From the NCBI GenBank assembly GCA_021781625.1, contig JAJXWL010000012.1:1-22084 (forward strand): a stretch of DNA of 22,084 nt, written 5' to 3'. The notes under the pieces were generated by a model, which saw only the letters and a list, made by a program, of their open reading frames with translations, searched no databases and was not told the DNA's origin. The first letter of the stretch is position 1. Every line of letters begins with the position of its first letter. Positions 1 to 7,474 of the stretch are shown in pieces. The DNA comes from a bacterium. GTDB taxonomy: Bacteria > Spirochaetota > Spirochaetia > JABEVK01. The position numbers and the translations under genes were made by a program.

Positions 1-976
1 GTTGACAACCCGGATAACCTGCCATTCCTGTTGTAAACAAGCGACTCTTGTAGCTGTCCTTGGGGGGCACAATACAGTTTGTTGTCATCAAAATTGGACC
101 ATGAAAACTTTCAAATTCTTTGTCTTGGTGCCACCAGCTTGAACCATAGTTCCCGATAAAGTTTGCATACTTCTTAAATGCGGGATACGAGTGGGCGGGA
201 AGCATTTCTGAGTGCGTATAGACGTCGACGCCGGTACCTTGGGTCTGTTTCAGCAATTCTTCTAAGTCTTTTAAATCGTGGCCTGAAATTAAAATTCCGG
301 GGTTTTGTCGAACGCCCAGATTAACCTGTGTGATTTCGGGGTTCCCATAAGTAGAGGTGTTCGCCTTATCGAGTAGGGCCATGCCGGCGACAGCAACATT
401 TCCTGACTTTAAGGTCAAGGCTACCAGCTCATCCACACTTAGCTGTTTTGTCAACGCGGCAAGCGCTTCAACAAAGAACGAATCGACTTGGGCGTCGCGG
501 TGTCCTAGCACAGCGGCGTGTTCGACATAAGCCGCAATGCCTTTGAGTCCGTAGGTAATTAGCTCTTTTAACGAGCGGACATCAGGGTCTTGTTCGGCAA
601 GTACGCCAACAAGCAGGCTCTGAGCCTCCCATTCCGCGTCAGTTTTACCATTCCAAGACAGGTAGTCACTGCTTGTTTTGGGGGTAAAGCGGGCAACCAA
701 GTTGTTCCTCAGCGTGAGAGCTTCACGGACAAGGGCCTTAATTCGGTCGGCATCAAAGTTGGCATTGGTGATTGTCGCAAATAACGAGCGGGCGAGAAAC
801 CGTGTTTCATACGTTAAATCGGTTCCCACGGGAGCGTTCTGTGCGGCAAGCGCCAAACCCTTCAGGCTCCATATCAGCAAATCTTGTGACCCGGCGGTTT
901 CTGGGGTCTTTCCGCAAACGCCCCTCAGGGTACATCCGGTTCCCTTAGCGGCTTCTTGGCACTGAAAACAAAACAT
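1..976 (-). CDS. hcp: Hybrid-cluster protein (hydroxylamine reductase), 5' part, cut by left window edge
   Basis: The first 325 residues of Hcp read from an ATG at 976; the rest of the usual ~540-residue protein lies off the left edge. Hcp carries a cubane Fe-S cluster and an Fe-S-O hybrid cluster, and in studied bacteria reduces nitric oxide or hydroxylamine in the cytoplasm during nitrosative stress. Visible are the N-terminal cluster ligands C3, C6, C15 and C21 (spacing CxxC-x8-C-x5-C). Hybrid-cluster ligands follow: H233 in SGHDL, E257 in HSEMLP and C301 in TTNC. The remaining ligands would be outside the window. AGGAGG sits about 8 bases before the start. The gene diverges from a Crp/Fnr gene, and the shared 100-base gap holds an inverted repeat. 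No hcr reductase is seen; the ferredoxin-type gene at 2423 is the likely electron partner (inference). Confidence 0.97.
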   Translation of the reverse strand, partial: MFCFQCQEAAKGTGCTLRGVCGKTPETAGSQDLLIWSLKGLALAAQNAPVGTDLTYETRFLARSLFATITNANFDADRIKALVREALTLRNNLVARFTPKTSSDYLSWNGKTDAEWEAQSLLVGVLAEQDPDVRSLKELITYGLKGIAAYVEHAAVLGHRDAQVDSFFVEALAALTKQLSVDELVALTLKSGNVAVAGMALLDKANTSTYGNPEITQVNLGVRQNPGILISGHDLKDLEELLKQTQGTGVDVYTHSEMLPAHSYPAFKKYANFIGNYGSSWWHQDKEFESFHGPILMTTNCIVPPKDSYKSRLFTTGMAGYPGCQ

Positions 977-1015
977 AGTCTTTTCCTCCTGGCGAATCTG
1001 TGCTACAAAGCTATG

Positions 1016-1034
1016 TTAGTAAGCGTATACTTAC
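1016..1034. promoter_or_regulatory. Inverted repeat in the hcp / Crp-Fnr divergent promoter region (candidate operator)
   Basis: GTAAG-N6-CTTAC (1019-1034), preceded so that the left half reads TTAGTAAG from 1016. It overlaps TATACT (1026-1031), a good -10 hexamer for the plus-strand regulator gene, although no clear -35 is visible. The seven bases TAGTAAG recur exactly at 2387-2393 inside the palindrome before the ferredoxin gene. A shared TetR-type operator is therefore a reasonable inference. Confidence 0.45.
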
Positions 1035-1076
1035 CGTAACCTGGGTGACGATATTTCCTAAAAAAGAGGAACGGGT

Positions 1077-1745
1077 TTGGAATTTTGGAATCGCATTGAG
1101 ATTTTTGCTCGAGCTGGTGAAAAGGAAAGTCTGAAGTTTTTAGCAGAATACCCTGGCCGGCGTGTTCACTATGCCAAAGGGACAGTGTTGCACTTTGAAG
1201 GTGATATCCTGGGGTCTTTTGAAGTCCTTCTTAAAGGCCGCATCGAAACGCGTTTGCCCAGCAGTGAGACTCAAGAAGGTTTGGCTGTGGATTGGTTGGA
1301 TGGCCCCGCGTGCTTGGCACCTGCTCCGAGCTTTGCGCAACCTCCGCTTTGTCCCGTACGCGTTACAGCGACAACTGATGTGGAACTTCATCTGTGGCCA
1401 ACCGAAGAAGTCTTGGAGTTCGCCGGTAGAAACCCTGTTTTTCTTCGGGCACTTTTAGCGACGGTAGCAGGAAAATTAGCCTTTCTTGCCGAGCGCCTTC
1501 ATGAGCAGAATACGTTTTCGTTGCGCTGTAAGGTTCTTTCGTATTTGCGTGCCCTGCCCCAAGAAAAAGATGAGGTAGGCCCCTTTGTTCGTCTACCCCT
1601 GAGTAAAGAGGCGTTAGCAGGGTACTTTGGGGTGGCTCGACCGTCCTTATCCCGGTGTTTGGCCAAAATGGAACAAGAAAACTTGCTTTCTGTTCAAGGA
1701 AGAGTTGTACGTTGGAAAACAGGAGCTTCGAATGATGCTCTCTGA
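1077..1745 (+). CDS. Crp/Fnr family transcriptional regulator
   Basis: A 222-residue regulator with an N-terminal cyclic-nucleotide-binding-like beta barrel (about 25-115), a dimer helix (about 118-145) and a C-terminal winged helix (about 173-210). The recognition helix contains ARPSLSRCLAKM, typical of the Crp/Fnr family. Cysteines are at 79, 92, 151 and 194 and do not form the N-terminal Fe-S pattern of FNR, so the signal may be haem, NO or a small molecule (unknown). The start is TTG with GAGG six bases upstream; no nearby ATG fits better. The 3' end overlaps the TetR gene by 14 bases, so the two are probably co-translated. Regulators of this family beside hcp are commonly nitrosative-stress regulators (HcpR-like), but no HcpR box (TTGTGA-N6-TCACAA) is visible, so I leave the symbol blank. 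Confidence 0.9.
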   Translation: MEFWNRIEIFARAGEKESLKFLAEYPGRRVHYAKGTVLHFEGDILGSFEVLLKGRIETRLPSSETQEGLAVDWLDGPACLAPAPSFAQPPLCPVRVTATTDVELHLWPTEEVLEFAGRNPVFLRALLATVAGKLAFLAERLHEQNTFSLRCKVLSYLRALPQEKDEVGPFVRLPLSKEALAGYFGVARPSLSRCLAKMEQENLLSVQGRVVRWKTGASNDAL

Positions 1746-2313
1746 ACGTCAAACGACAATCTTAGAAGCAACGCTCCGCGTCGTTGCGCGTGACGGCCTT
1801 AGCGGGTTTACCATGAAAAAGGTAGCCGCTGAGGTAGGGGTGACTGATGCGGCTTTGTACAAACACTTTCGAGAAAAAACCGATATTTTTGAGGCTTTAG
1901 CCGCCTTATTTCGTGAACGAACCCTAGATGCCTTGATGGAAATTGCTTCTCGCCCGGGAATGAGCGCTCTAAAAAAGCTTGAAGCGTTTGTTATGGACCG
2001 AGCTCATCAATTCCAAACTCAGCCAGGGCTTACGGTAATCCTCTTTAGTGAGGAGTTATTTCGTGGCGAACCGACTATCGCCGCGCTCAACTTCGAGACT
2101 ATGGAACGCCACGCTCAACTGTTAAGAACGCTGGTTGCGGAAGGTCAAGCTGAGGGCTCAATTCGTGCAGACCTCAACCCCTATCACGTTGTTTTGTTAT
2201 TAACGGGGCCTGTTCGAATGCTCGTTGAAAATTGGCGTTCCCAGCCAGAAGAGGTGTTGGTTGACCGCATCGGGCAGTTCTGGAATACCTTTGCGAGATT
2301 GATGCACCCATGA
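1732..2313 (+). CDS. TetR/AcrR family transcriptional regulator
   Basis: A 193-residue TetR-type protein. The N-terminal helix-turn-helix is clear (about 10-55): FTMKKVAAEVGVTDAALYKH followed by F and REK, the normal family pattern. The C-terminal ligand-binding helices cannot be assigned to a ligand class. ATG at 1732 has AGGAG six bases upstream; a second ATG at 1735 is equally possible. It overlaps the end of the Crp/Fnr gene by 14 bases, implying one transcript. It lies just before a promoter with a 24-bp palindrome over the -10 region, so local repression of the ferredoxin gene, and possibly of hcp through the shared half-site, is a sensible guess. TetR proteins normally bind such palindromes as dimers or pairs of dimers. 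Confidence 0.92.
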   Translation: MMLSERQTTILEATLRVVARDGLSGFTMKKVAAEVGVTDAALYKHFREKTDIFEALAALFRERTLDALMEIASRPGMSALKKLEAFVMDRAHQFQTQPGLTVILFSEELFRGEPTIAALNFETMERHAQLLRTLVAEGQAEGSIRADLNPYHVVLLLTGPVRMLVENWRSQPEEVLVDRIGQFWNTFARLMHP

Positions 2314-2354
2314 CAAATCGGTGGTTGTTGGAACCGTATGACTCAGTCCTGCCC

Positions 2355-2378
2355 TTGTCAAAAATGCGTACTTGACAA
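2355..2378. promoter_or_regulatory. Inverted repeat TTGTCAA-N10-TTGACAA over the -35 of the ferredoxin gene
   Basis: Perfect 7-bp arms, TTGTCAA (2355-2361) and TTGACAA (2372-2378), separated by 10 bases. The right arm is also the consensus -35 TTGACA (2372-2377). The arms resemble CooA/Crp-type half-sites (TGTCA/TGACA), but the spacer is longer than the usual six bases, so assignment to the adjacent Crp/Fnr protein is tentative. Confidence 0.45.
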
Positions 2379-2401
2379 AAAATTCATAGTAAGTAAGTAA
2401 T
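2372..2401 (+). promoter_or_regulatory. Candidate sigma-70-type promoter for the ferredoxin gene
   Basis: Consensus -35 TTGACA at 2372-2377 and -10-like AGTAAT at 2396-2401 with an 18-base spacer. Transcription would start about 15 bases before the ATG at 2423. The two hexamers lie inside two different inverted repeats. Confidence 0.5.
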
Positions 2402-2410
2402 CACTAACTA
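2387..2410. promoter_or_regulatory. 24-bp palindrome over the -10 of the ferredoxin gene (candidate TetR operator)
   Basis: TAGTAAGT (2387-2394), eight bases, then ACTAACTA (2403-2410). Seven of eight arm positions pair. It covers the -10 region, the position expected for a repressor. The left arm shares TAGTAAG with the site between hcp and the Crp gene. Its centre is 32 bp, about three helical turns, from the centre of the upstream palindrome. Confidence 0.55.
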
Positions 2411-2422
2411 GAGGGTTTGAGC

Positions 2423-3106
2423 ATGGAAAGGCTGATTATTGAAATTGATGAAGAGCTTTGCAATGGGTGTGGTGAATGCATCCCCGGCTGTCATGAGGGT
2501 GCTTTGCAAATCGTTGACGGAAAAGCTCGCCTTGTCGGTGATGCCTTGTGTGACGGCCTCGGAGCGTGCCTAAGGGATTGTCCCCAAGGGGCCCTTCGTG
2601 TGGTCAACCGTGAAGCTGAAGCCTTTCGAGAAGAGCTTGTTGAAGTTCCTCAACTAAAAAGACCAGTAAGCCCACCAACGGCACCAGGTTGTCCAGGAAG
2701 CCGGGTGCGTATGCTAGGAAACCCGTCGCTTCAAAATTCTGGGAGTGCTCTTCAGCAATGGCCGGTGCAGTGGAACCTCGTTCCTGTTTCTGCGCCATTT
2801 CTTGAACAGGCAGACCTATTGCTGTGTGCTGACTGTGTACCCTTTGCGTACGCTGCCTTTCATCGACAGCTTTTACCAGGTCGTGTCCTGATGGTAGGGT
2901 GTCCCAAATTTGATGATACAGCAGCGTATGGCGAAAAACTCACTCGAATTTTGCAAACGAGAACCATCCGTTCGATAACCGTTGTTAAGATGGAAGTGCC
3001 TTGCTGTTCGGGTATCGCCGCCTTAACTAAGCGAGCAATCACCGCCAGCGGCAAAACCGTTCCATATGCCGAAGTGACAGTAACGGTTGACGGGCATCTC
3101 ACTTAA
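2423..3106 (+). CDS. 4Fe-4S ferredoxin-type protein associated with Hcp
   Basis: A 227-residue iron-sulfur protein, probably an electron carrier for Hcp or another redox partner (inference from context). Residues 1-60 are a ferredoxin domain. The first motif is complete (C13, C16, C19, C23). The second has C43, C49 and C53-P, but Leu at position 46 where the second Cys is expected, so it may hold a 3Fe cluster or none. The C-terminal part has further conserved-looking cysteines: GCPGS (C90), CADC (C135, C138), GCPKFDD (C160) and PCCSG (C194, C195). This suggests another metal site or a thiol redox site. ATG at 2423 is preferred over the in-frame TTG at 2417 because AGAGGG is properly spaced only for the ATG. 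It has its own promoter with two palindromes. Its stop overlaps that of the convergent membrane protein gene. Confidence 0.85.
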   Translation: MERLIIEIDEELCNGCGECIPGCHEGALQIVDGKARLVGDALCDGLGACLRDCPQGALRVVNREAEAFREELVEVPQLKRPVSPPTAPGCPGSRVRMLGNPSLQNSGSALQQWPVQWNLVPVSAPFLEQADLLLCADCVPFAYAAFHRQLLPGRVLMVGCPKFDDTAAYGEKLTRILQTRTIRSITVVKMEVPCCSGIAALTKRAITASGKTVPYAEVTVTVDGHLT

Positions 3107-3831
3107 AAAAAACGCGAGGGTAAAAGAGCTTGCCCCCAAACAAAATAAGCCGTGGAATCGAGGACGAAAACCAGCCCCAAAAGGGCGGTAAGCCAACTGT
3201 TAACTAATGCTCCCCACCTCGGAGTGTGAAAGTGCAGTTTTGCCTCGATATCCGTCACGTGGTTTCGTAAAAGTAGGTACAGGACGAGCGGGATCAACAT
3301 CGGAACGGCGTAGATCACGTTGTAGTACAAAACTCCCGGTAAGGCTCCCGTGTTACCGTAGGCTTGGCCAAGTTTCTCGAGAGCTCCCAGATAGGGTACT
3401 GAAACAGGAAAGCCTGTTACGCTCAGAAAGGCACCCAGGGCAAACGCGGTCAGGGGGTTCAAAAAACGAATTAACAGGGTAAGTCTTTGAAACATCGGGG
3501 AAAGTCCTTGTTTTTGACTGCGAAAGGCAAAAACAATTCCTAAGACAACGCAAAGAGCCCCAAAGGCCAGCTGAAGGCCATAGTAACTGGGGTCTGGTAT
3601 CGAATTCATATTAGGAAGAATCTGGGCTAACCAGGCGTTTACCGCTTCACGGTGGTAAAGAAAGACCAACCCGCAGGCAAAATAGGCCAGACTTGTACCC
3701 GCGAAAAAGGCAAGCGCGTGAGCTAAAGGACGTCGAGTCGAGAGCAAAAAGACAAAAACGACAATCTGAATAGCAGTAGAAAGGCTGTCAAAAAGCGCTG
3801 TCGACGTGAGAAATATCCAAAAATCCGGCAC
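3103..3831 (-). CDS. Six-helix membrane protein, GAP / LysE-like family
   Basis: A 242-residue integral membrane protein with about six hydrophobic segments (roughly 5-25, 33-55, 80-105, 120-145, 160-190, 210-235). The first helix carries the ALFDSLST motif, resembling the xDSLNP motif of GAP, CcdA and LysE-type transporters. FPVSVPYLGAL in the middle is another feature of that fold. Substrate is unknown; small metabolite export or thiol-redox transfer are family-level possibilities only. The start is a GTG at 3831 preceded by AGGGAGA at good spacing; longer in-frame readings lack a ribosome site. It is convergent with the ferredoxin gene and divergent from the PilZ gene. Confidence 0.6.
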   Translation of the reverse strand: MPDFWIFLTSTALFDSLSTAIQIVVFVFLLSTRRPLAHALAFFAGTSLAYFACGLVFLYHREAVNAWLAQILPNMNSIPDPSYYGLQLAFGALCVVLGIVFAFRSQKQGLSPMFQRLTLLIRFLNPLTAFALGAFLSVTGFPVSVPYLGALEKLGQAYGNTGALPGVLYYNVIYAVPMLIPLVLYLLLRNHVTDIEAKLHFHTPRWGALVNSWLTALLGLVFVLDSTAYFVWGQALLPSRFF

Positions 3832-3847
3832 AATTTTCTCCCTAAAG

Positions 3848-3863
3848 AAGTTCTCGTGAACTT
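3848..3863. promoter_or_regulatory. Inverted repeat AAGTTC-N4-GAACTT upstream of the GAP-like gene
   Basis: Perfect 6-bp arms with a four-base spacer (TCGT) between two divergent genes. It lies just before the ribosome site of the minus-strand membrane protein and 13 bases before the -10 of the PilZ gene. It could be an operator for both genes or a small 5' hairpin. Confidence 0.4.
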
Positions 3864-3876
3864 GATCCGTAGGGGA

Positions 3877-3882
3877 TATAAT
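3877..3882 (+). promoter_or_regulatory. Candidate -10 element of the PilZ gene
   Basis: Perfect TATAAT, 33 bases before the ATG at 3916. The -35 position is poor (TCGTGA at 17-base spacing), so the promoter may need an activator or depend on upstream sequence. Confidence 0.45.
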
Positions 3883-3915
3883 GATGAGAGAAGCAGTCTC
3901 GGACAAGGGGGGCTT

Positions 3916-4911
3916 ATGAATCCCAACTCTGCGAGCTGGCAGACACAATTTTCACAAGGTTTTGGCGGGAGTCTTGATCCGTCGGGTTTTTACCTGGGCG
4001 TGCTGATTCTCGCGCTCCTAACCACAATCTTTATTCTGGCCTACCGAGGCTTTCAAAAGCGGCGAGGTCAAAATATGCTCTTGTCAAAGCGCCATTCTCA
4101 GCAAGAAGCATCGTTGAATCTTGTTCAACAGGTAGCCTTACATGACCTTATCGACGAATTCCGGCGACGGGAACCTGCGGCTCAGGCAGTTCCCGCAGCA
4201 GTCCTTGAAAAGTTTGCAGAGTTTTTTTACGCGAGAAAGTCTCGGCTTAAAACCAGTGGTAAAAACTCTCAAGCTCTGATGGGGTCGCCTTACCCTTTGC
4301 ATACCGGGGACTCGGTCGAGGTGGATTTGATTGAAGCCAAAGGGGTCTCGTTGGTCTCGTCCGTGGTGACGGGGATGACGCGAAAAGGATTCACGGTCCT
4401 CGTTCCCGAACCTTTGGCTTCTACGTTGACCAAAGGTCAGGCCATGTTGGTTAACTACGCCTCGGGAACTCATTTTTTACAAGGCCTAACGGCGGTAGTC
4501 GAAATTCAGCCAGCGGGAGAAATCCTCTTGAGCCCCTTGGAACGGTTACGCCTAACCCGAGAACGGAGGTGGCCACGTTTGCCTGTTCAGACCGTTGCGG
4601 GTAGTCTTACCGAGACAAGAAGCGGTACAAGACGTCCTGCCCGGGTGCTGGATATTAGTCACGATGGGGCTCGGGTGAGGGTCTCGTCACCGCTCGAAAA
4701 AAAGGCGGTTCATCAGTTAACCTTTGAAGCCGAAGCCGGTGGGAAACGCTGGGTGTTTGGGCCCTTGGAATGTGTGTGTCGGCAGGTTTTTGCCGGTGAG
4801 CCGGGCGGAATCGAATACGGAATGGGTTTTCTCTACTTAGACACCGAGTCCAGTCGAAAGCTGTCAAGTTTTCTCAAGGCTTCGGTTCAGACCTGGGAGA
4901 AAACCCCCTAA
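3916..4911 (+). CDS. PilZ domain protein, membrane-anchored c-di-GMP receptor
   Basis: A 331-residue protein with one N-terminal transmembrane helix (about 25-43), a basic charged linker, a middle domain resembling the YcgR N-terminal / PilZN beta domain (about 125-200) and a C-terminal PilZ domain (about 215-325). The c-di-GMP-binding signature is complete: RRWPR (RxxxR) followed by DISHDG (DxSxxG). The domain order matches flagellar brake and spirochaetal PilZ proteins, but the membrane anchor implies action at the inner membrane. ATG at 3916 follows a G-rich ribosome site. No cyclase or phosphodiesterase lies nearby. The partner output (motility, envelope) cannot be told from the sequence. 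Confidence 0.88.
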   Translation: MNPNSASWQTQFSQGFGGSLDPSGFYLGVLILALLTTIFILAYRGFQKRRGQNMLLSKRHSQQEASLNLVQQVALHDLIDEFRRREPAAQAVPAAVLEKFAEFFYARKSRLKTSGKNSQALMGSPYPLHTGDSVEVDLIEAKGVSLVSSVVTGMTRKGFTVLVPEPLASTLTKGQAMLVNYASGTHFLQGLTAVVEIQPAGEILLSPLERLRLTRERRWPRLPVQTVAGSLTETRSGTRRPARVLDISHDGARVRVSSPLEKKAVHQLTFEAEAGGKRWVFGPLECVCRQVFAGEPGGIEYGMGFLYLDTESSRKLSSFLKASVQTWEKTP

Positions 4912-4997
4912 CAGGATTTTCTTAACGATTTCATAAATCTCTTTTTTGGGCCGTCGTTTCCCTTGCGGAAAGCATCTCTTTGGGGCCCAATTTCCCT

Positions 4998-6299
4998 ATG
5001 GCGAGAAAATTTGGACCGCTGAGTTGGGCCAGTCGTTGGTTTGCCCCCTCTTGGATGAATACAGACATCGCACGGGTTTTGATCGCACACGCTCTGATGA
5101 GTGCCACACAGGCTATGGCGGCCATTCTTGTTCCTATCGATCTGGCTAAACTGGGTTTTCATGGGGTGTTTATCGGCTTGCTGTTCACAGCGACGGCGAC
5201 GGCTTCGGCAATTTTGACGGCAGTAATAGGGTTTTTGTCGGATCGCTTCGGGCGTCGTTCGTTTCTCGTCCTCATGCCTCTCGTTACTGCCGCGGCTTGC
5301 TTTATTTTTGCCCTTAGCCAGTGGGGGGCGTTTTTGTTTGTCAGCGCCGCTTTAGGAGCCCTGGGGCGAGGAACTGGCGCCGGCGCGGGTACTGTAGGAC
5401 CTTATCAGCCGGCAGAACAAGCGTATTTGACCGCCCGCATTCCGTCGACGCACCGAAATTCTTTGTTTGGACGCCTAGGTTTTGCCACCTCCTTGGGAGC
5501 TTTGATCGGTGGCGGCCCTTTGATTTACCTGACGGTTGGGCTTACGCCTCAGGCCCAGCAATTTAGCGCGGCCTTTTTTGTTTCGGGTGCTTGTGCGCTG
5601 GCGGCTGGGTTTTTAGCCATGGGTATTGCAAAAGATAGAAAACTTCCTTTAGAGAAATCTCAGGCAACCCCTGTCAACAAAGACGCCTCTCCAGCTCTTC
5701 CCGGTGGGCAGGTTAGGCGACTTCTGCTTCAATTGGCCCTGACCAACAGTCTAAATGGGTTTGCGGTGGGCTTTTTTGGCCCTTTCATTACGTATTGGTT
5801 TTACCGGCGGTTTGGTGTCAGCGCGGTTGAAATCGGACTTCTGTACATGCTCATCAATTTTGTTTCGTTGGTCTCGAATGTTTTTACGGCCCGTGTGGCT
5901 TTGCGCTGGGGTGTCGTTCGAAGCATTGTGGCCACACGAGTCGTGCAAGGTTTGATGATCATTCCCATGGTCCTTGCCCCCTTCTTTTGGCTTGCGGGCG
6001 TTCTTTACGCTTTAAGAATGATGGTACAACGCTTGGGCCTGCCCCTAAGGCAGTCGTACGTGATGGGGATTGTTCCTGATGCCCAACGAGGTAAGGTGAG
6101 TTCGTTGAGTAACTTGCCCTCGCAAGTCACCTCGGCGATCAGTCCCTCTTTAGCGGGGCCCATGATCGAAAACATTTCGTTGAGTTTACCCTTTGAACTA
6201 GGGGCTGTGATTCAGACCTTGGGTGCCATCTTGTTTGGGGTATTTTTTGGCAAAACTCGCCCTCCCGAAGAACATGAGGGGCCCCCATCAAAGAGCTGA
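4998..6299 (+). CDS. Major facilitator superfamily transporter
   Basis: A 433-residue, 12-helix MFS permease of the inner membrane. The loop between helices 2 and 3 carries motif A (GFLSDRFGRRS). A hydrophilic central loop (about residues 205-230) separates the two six-helix halves. Substrate is unknown; drug or metabolite efflux would be usual for this size. ATG at 4998 is taken as start, but a TTG at 4980 with GGAAAG seven bases upstream is a real alternative adding six residues. The gene follows the PilZ gene by 86 bases and its end overlaps the convergent rlmG-like gene by 12 bases, leaving no room for a separate terminator. Confidence 0.88.
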   Translation: MARKFGPLSWASRWFAPSWMNTDIARVLIAHALMSATQAMAAILVPIDLAKLGFHGVFIGLLFTATATASAILTAVIGFLSDRFGRRSFLVLMPLVTAAACFIFALSQWGAFLFVSAALGALGRGTGAGAGTVGPYQPAEQAYLTARIPSTHRNSLFGRLGFATSLGALIGGGPLIYLTVGLTPQAQQFSAAFFVSGACALAAGFLAMGIAKDRKLPLEKSQATPVNKDASPALPGGQVRRLLLQLALTNSLNGFAVGFFGPFITYWFYRRFGVSAVEIGLLYMLINFVSLVSNVFTARVALRWGVVRSIVATRVVQGLMIIPMVLAPFFWLAGVLYALRMMVQRLGLPLRQSYVMGIVPDAQRGKVSSLSNLPSQVTSAISPSLAGPMIENISLSLPFELGAVIQTLGAILFGVFFGKTRPPEEHEGPPSKS

Positions 6300-7433
6300 G
6301 TTCTCCAGTGCTTTGAAACACCGGAACAGAGCATATTTTTCGTCATATGCAACCGTGGCAATACGCGGAAAAAGTTCTTTTAAAAGCTTGTGGTGCCCGA
6401 GGTGACGATTAGCAACCACCCAAAGCTCTCCGTTGGGTTTGAGTACCTTCACGGACATTTGAAACATTTTTTGCGCGATAGAAAGGGTCTGAGCGTTTTG
6501 AAAATGGAATGGGGGGTTGCAGAGGATCAGATCTACCGAGCCTTTATCAAAGTCTTCTAGACCATCGCCACAAAGGAATTTACCCCGTCCACCCATCTGA
6601 TTAATTCGAAAACTTTCTCGGGCCGACCAGACTGCAAGAAAAGACTCGTCAACACAAAAGATCTCGGCACTTAATGAGCGTTTAGCAGCCACCAGCCCTA
6701 ACATCCCATTGCCACAACCCAGGTCGACAACGGCACCATTGAGGTGGGAGGCTTTGGGAAAATGCTCTAAAAATAAACGGGTACCACCGTCCAGTCGACC
6801 GGCGCAAAAAACCCCGGCATGCTGAATGATTTCGAGGTTAAGCGAGGGAATTGACCAGCGAAAGGGAAAGCGAGAGGCGGGACGGGGTTGCGGTTGAGGC
6901 TGGGTATGAATCAACCGGGCTTTATAGTCGGCCGGAGTGGTCGTCGTCGGGCCGAGTAGATTCTCGATTAACGTGAGAGTTGTTGTATGGATCTCTTTGG
7001 TCATCCCGGAGGCGATGAAGGTCCCTTGAGCTGAAAGGTACGAAGAAATTTGTGCTAGTTGGTATTCTAAAAGGTCCGCTGACCGAGGTAGTCGATACAA
7101 CACAACTTCTCCTTCGGGGACACTGAGGCTGTCCAGAAGAAACAGGTCTTGGTCATCTAAGTGGTTTGCTTCGACATTCCAGAGGGTAGCACGCTGAGAG
7201 AGGGCTGAGTCCGAAATTTGAGCGACTTTGTAACCGGCAATGAGGAGGGCACAGGTAAGGGCTCCAAAAGCATCATTGTAAACCAGAACTAAGGTACCCG
7301 TTGGTAAGCGGCGTCGAGAAAAATCTTCAAGAAGAAGAGTGTCAGCACCGCTCCACGCTTGCAGAGTAGGATCATCGTCGTAGGGAAACCGTGAAAGCGA
7401 TAAAGGGCCCCACGGGGTGGTCCAGGTTTTCAT
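6288..7433 (-). CDS. rlmG: RlmG-like 23S rRNA (guanine-N2) methyltransferase
   Basis: A 381-residue protein, close to the ~378 residues of E. coli RlmG, which methylates 23S rRNA G1835 at N2 using SAM. The N-terminal half (1-170) is the degenerate methyltransferase-like lobe of the RsmC/RlmG group. A Q-P-rich linker (about 178-186) leads to the catalytic C-terminal lobe with motif I DLGCGNG (237-243) and motif IV NPPFH (306-310). The later stretch GELWVVANRHL (335-345) also matches RlmG better than RsmC, which usually has a different tail. Target-base assignment is by family resemblance. The start at 7433 lies six bases after a possible -10 (TAAAGT). Confidence 0.8.
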   Translation of the reverse strand: MKTWTTPWGPLSLSRFPYDDDPTLQAWSGADTLLLEDFSRRRLPTGTLVLVYNDAFGALTCALLIAGYKVAQISDSALSQRATLWNVEANHLDDQDLFLLDSLSVPEGEVVLYRLPRSADLLEYQLAQISSYLSAQGTFIASGMTKEIHTTTLTLIENLLGPTTTTPADYKARLIHTQPQPQPRPASRFPFRWSIPSLNLEIIQHAGVFCAGRLDGGTRLFLEHFPKASHLNGAVVDLGCGNGMLGLVAAKRSLSAEIFCVDESFLAVWSARESFRINQMGGRGKFLCGDGLEDFDKGSVDLILCNPPFHFQNAQTLSIAQKMFQMSVKVLKPNGELWVVANRHLGHHKLLKELFPRIATVAYDEKYALFRCFKALENSAL

Positions 7434-7439
7434 ACTTCT

Positions 7440-7467
7440 ACTTTAACATAAGATGGCTTGTTCACAA
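7440..7467 (-). promoter_or_regulatory. Possible promoter of the rlmG-like gene
   Basis: Read on the minus strand, TTGTGA (7467-7462), a 16-base spacer and TAAAGT (7445-7440). Both hexamers match consensus at four of six positions. The ATG is only six bases after the -10. Confidence 0.3.
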
Positions 7468-7474
7468 TGGGGAA

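Noticed and set aside
1000..1076. Classical FNR box (TTGAT-N4-ATCAA) or HcpR box upstream of hcp
   Set aside because: Neither motif is present in the hcp/Crp gap, so direct control by a standard FNR or HcpR site is not supported.
1363..1752. 129-codon minus-strand frame opposite the Crp/Fnr gene
   Set aside because: Antisense to a gene with clear domains, no ribosome site, no recognisable domain.
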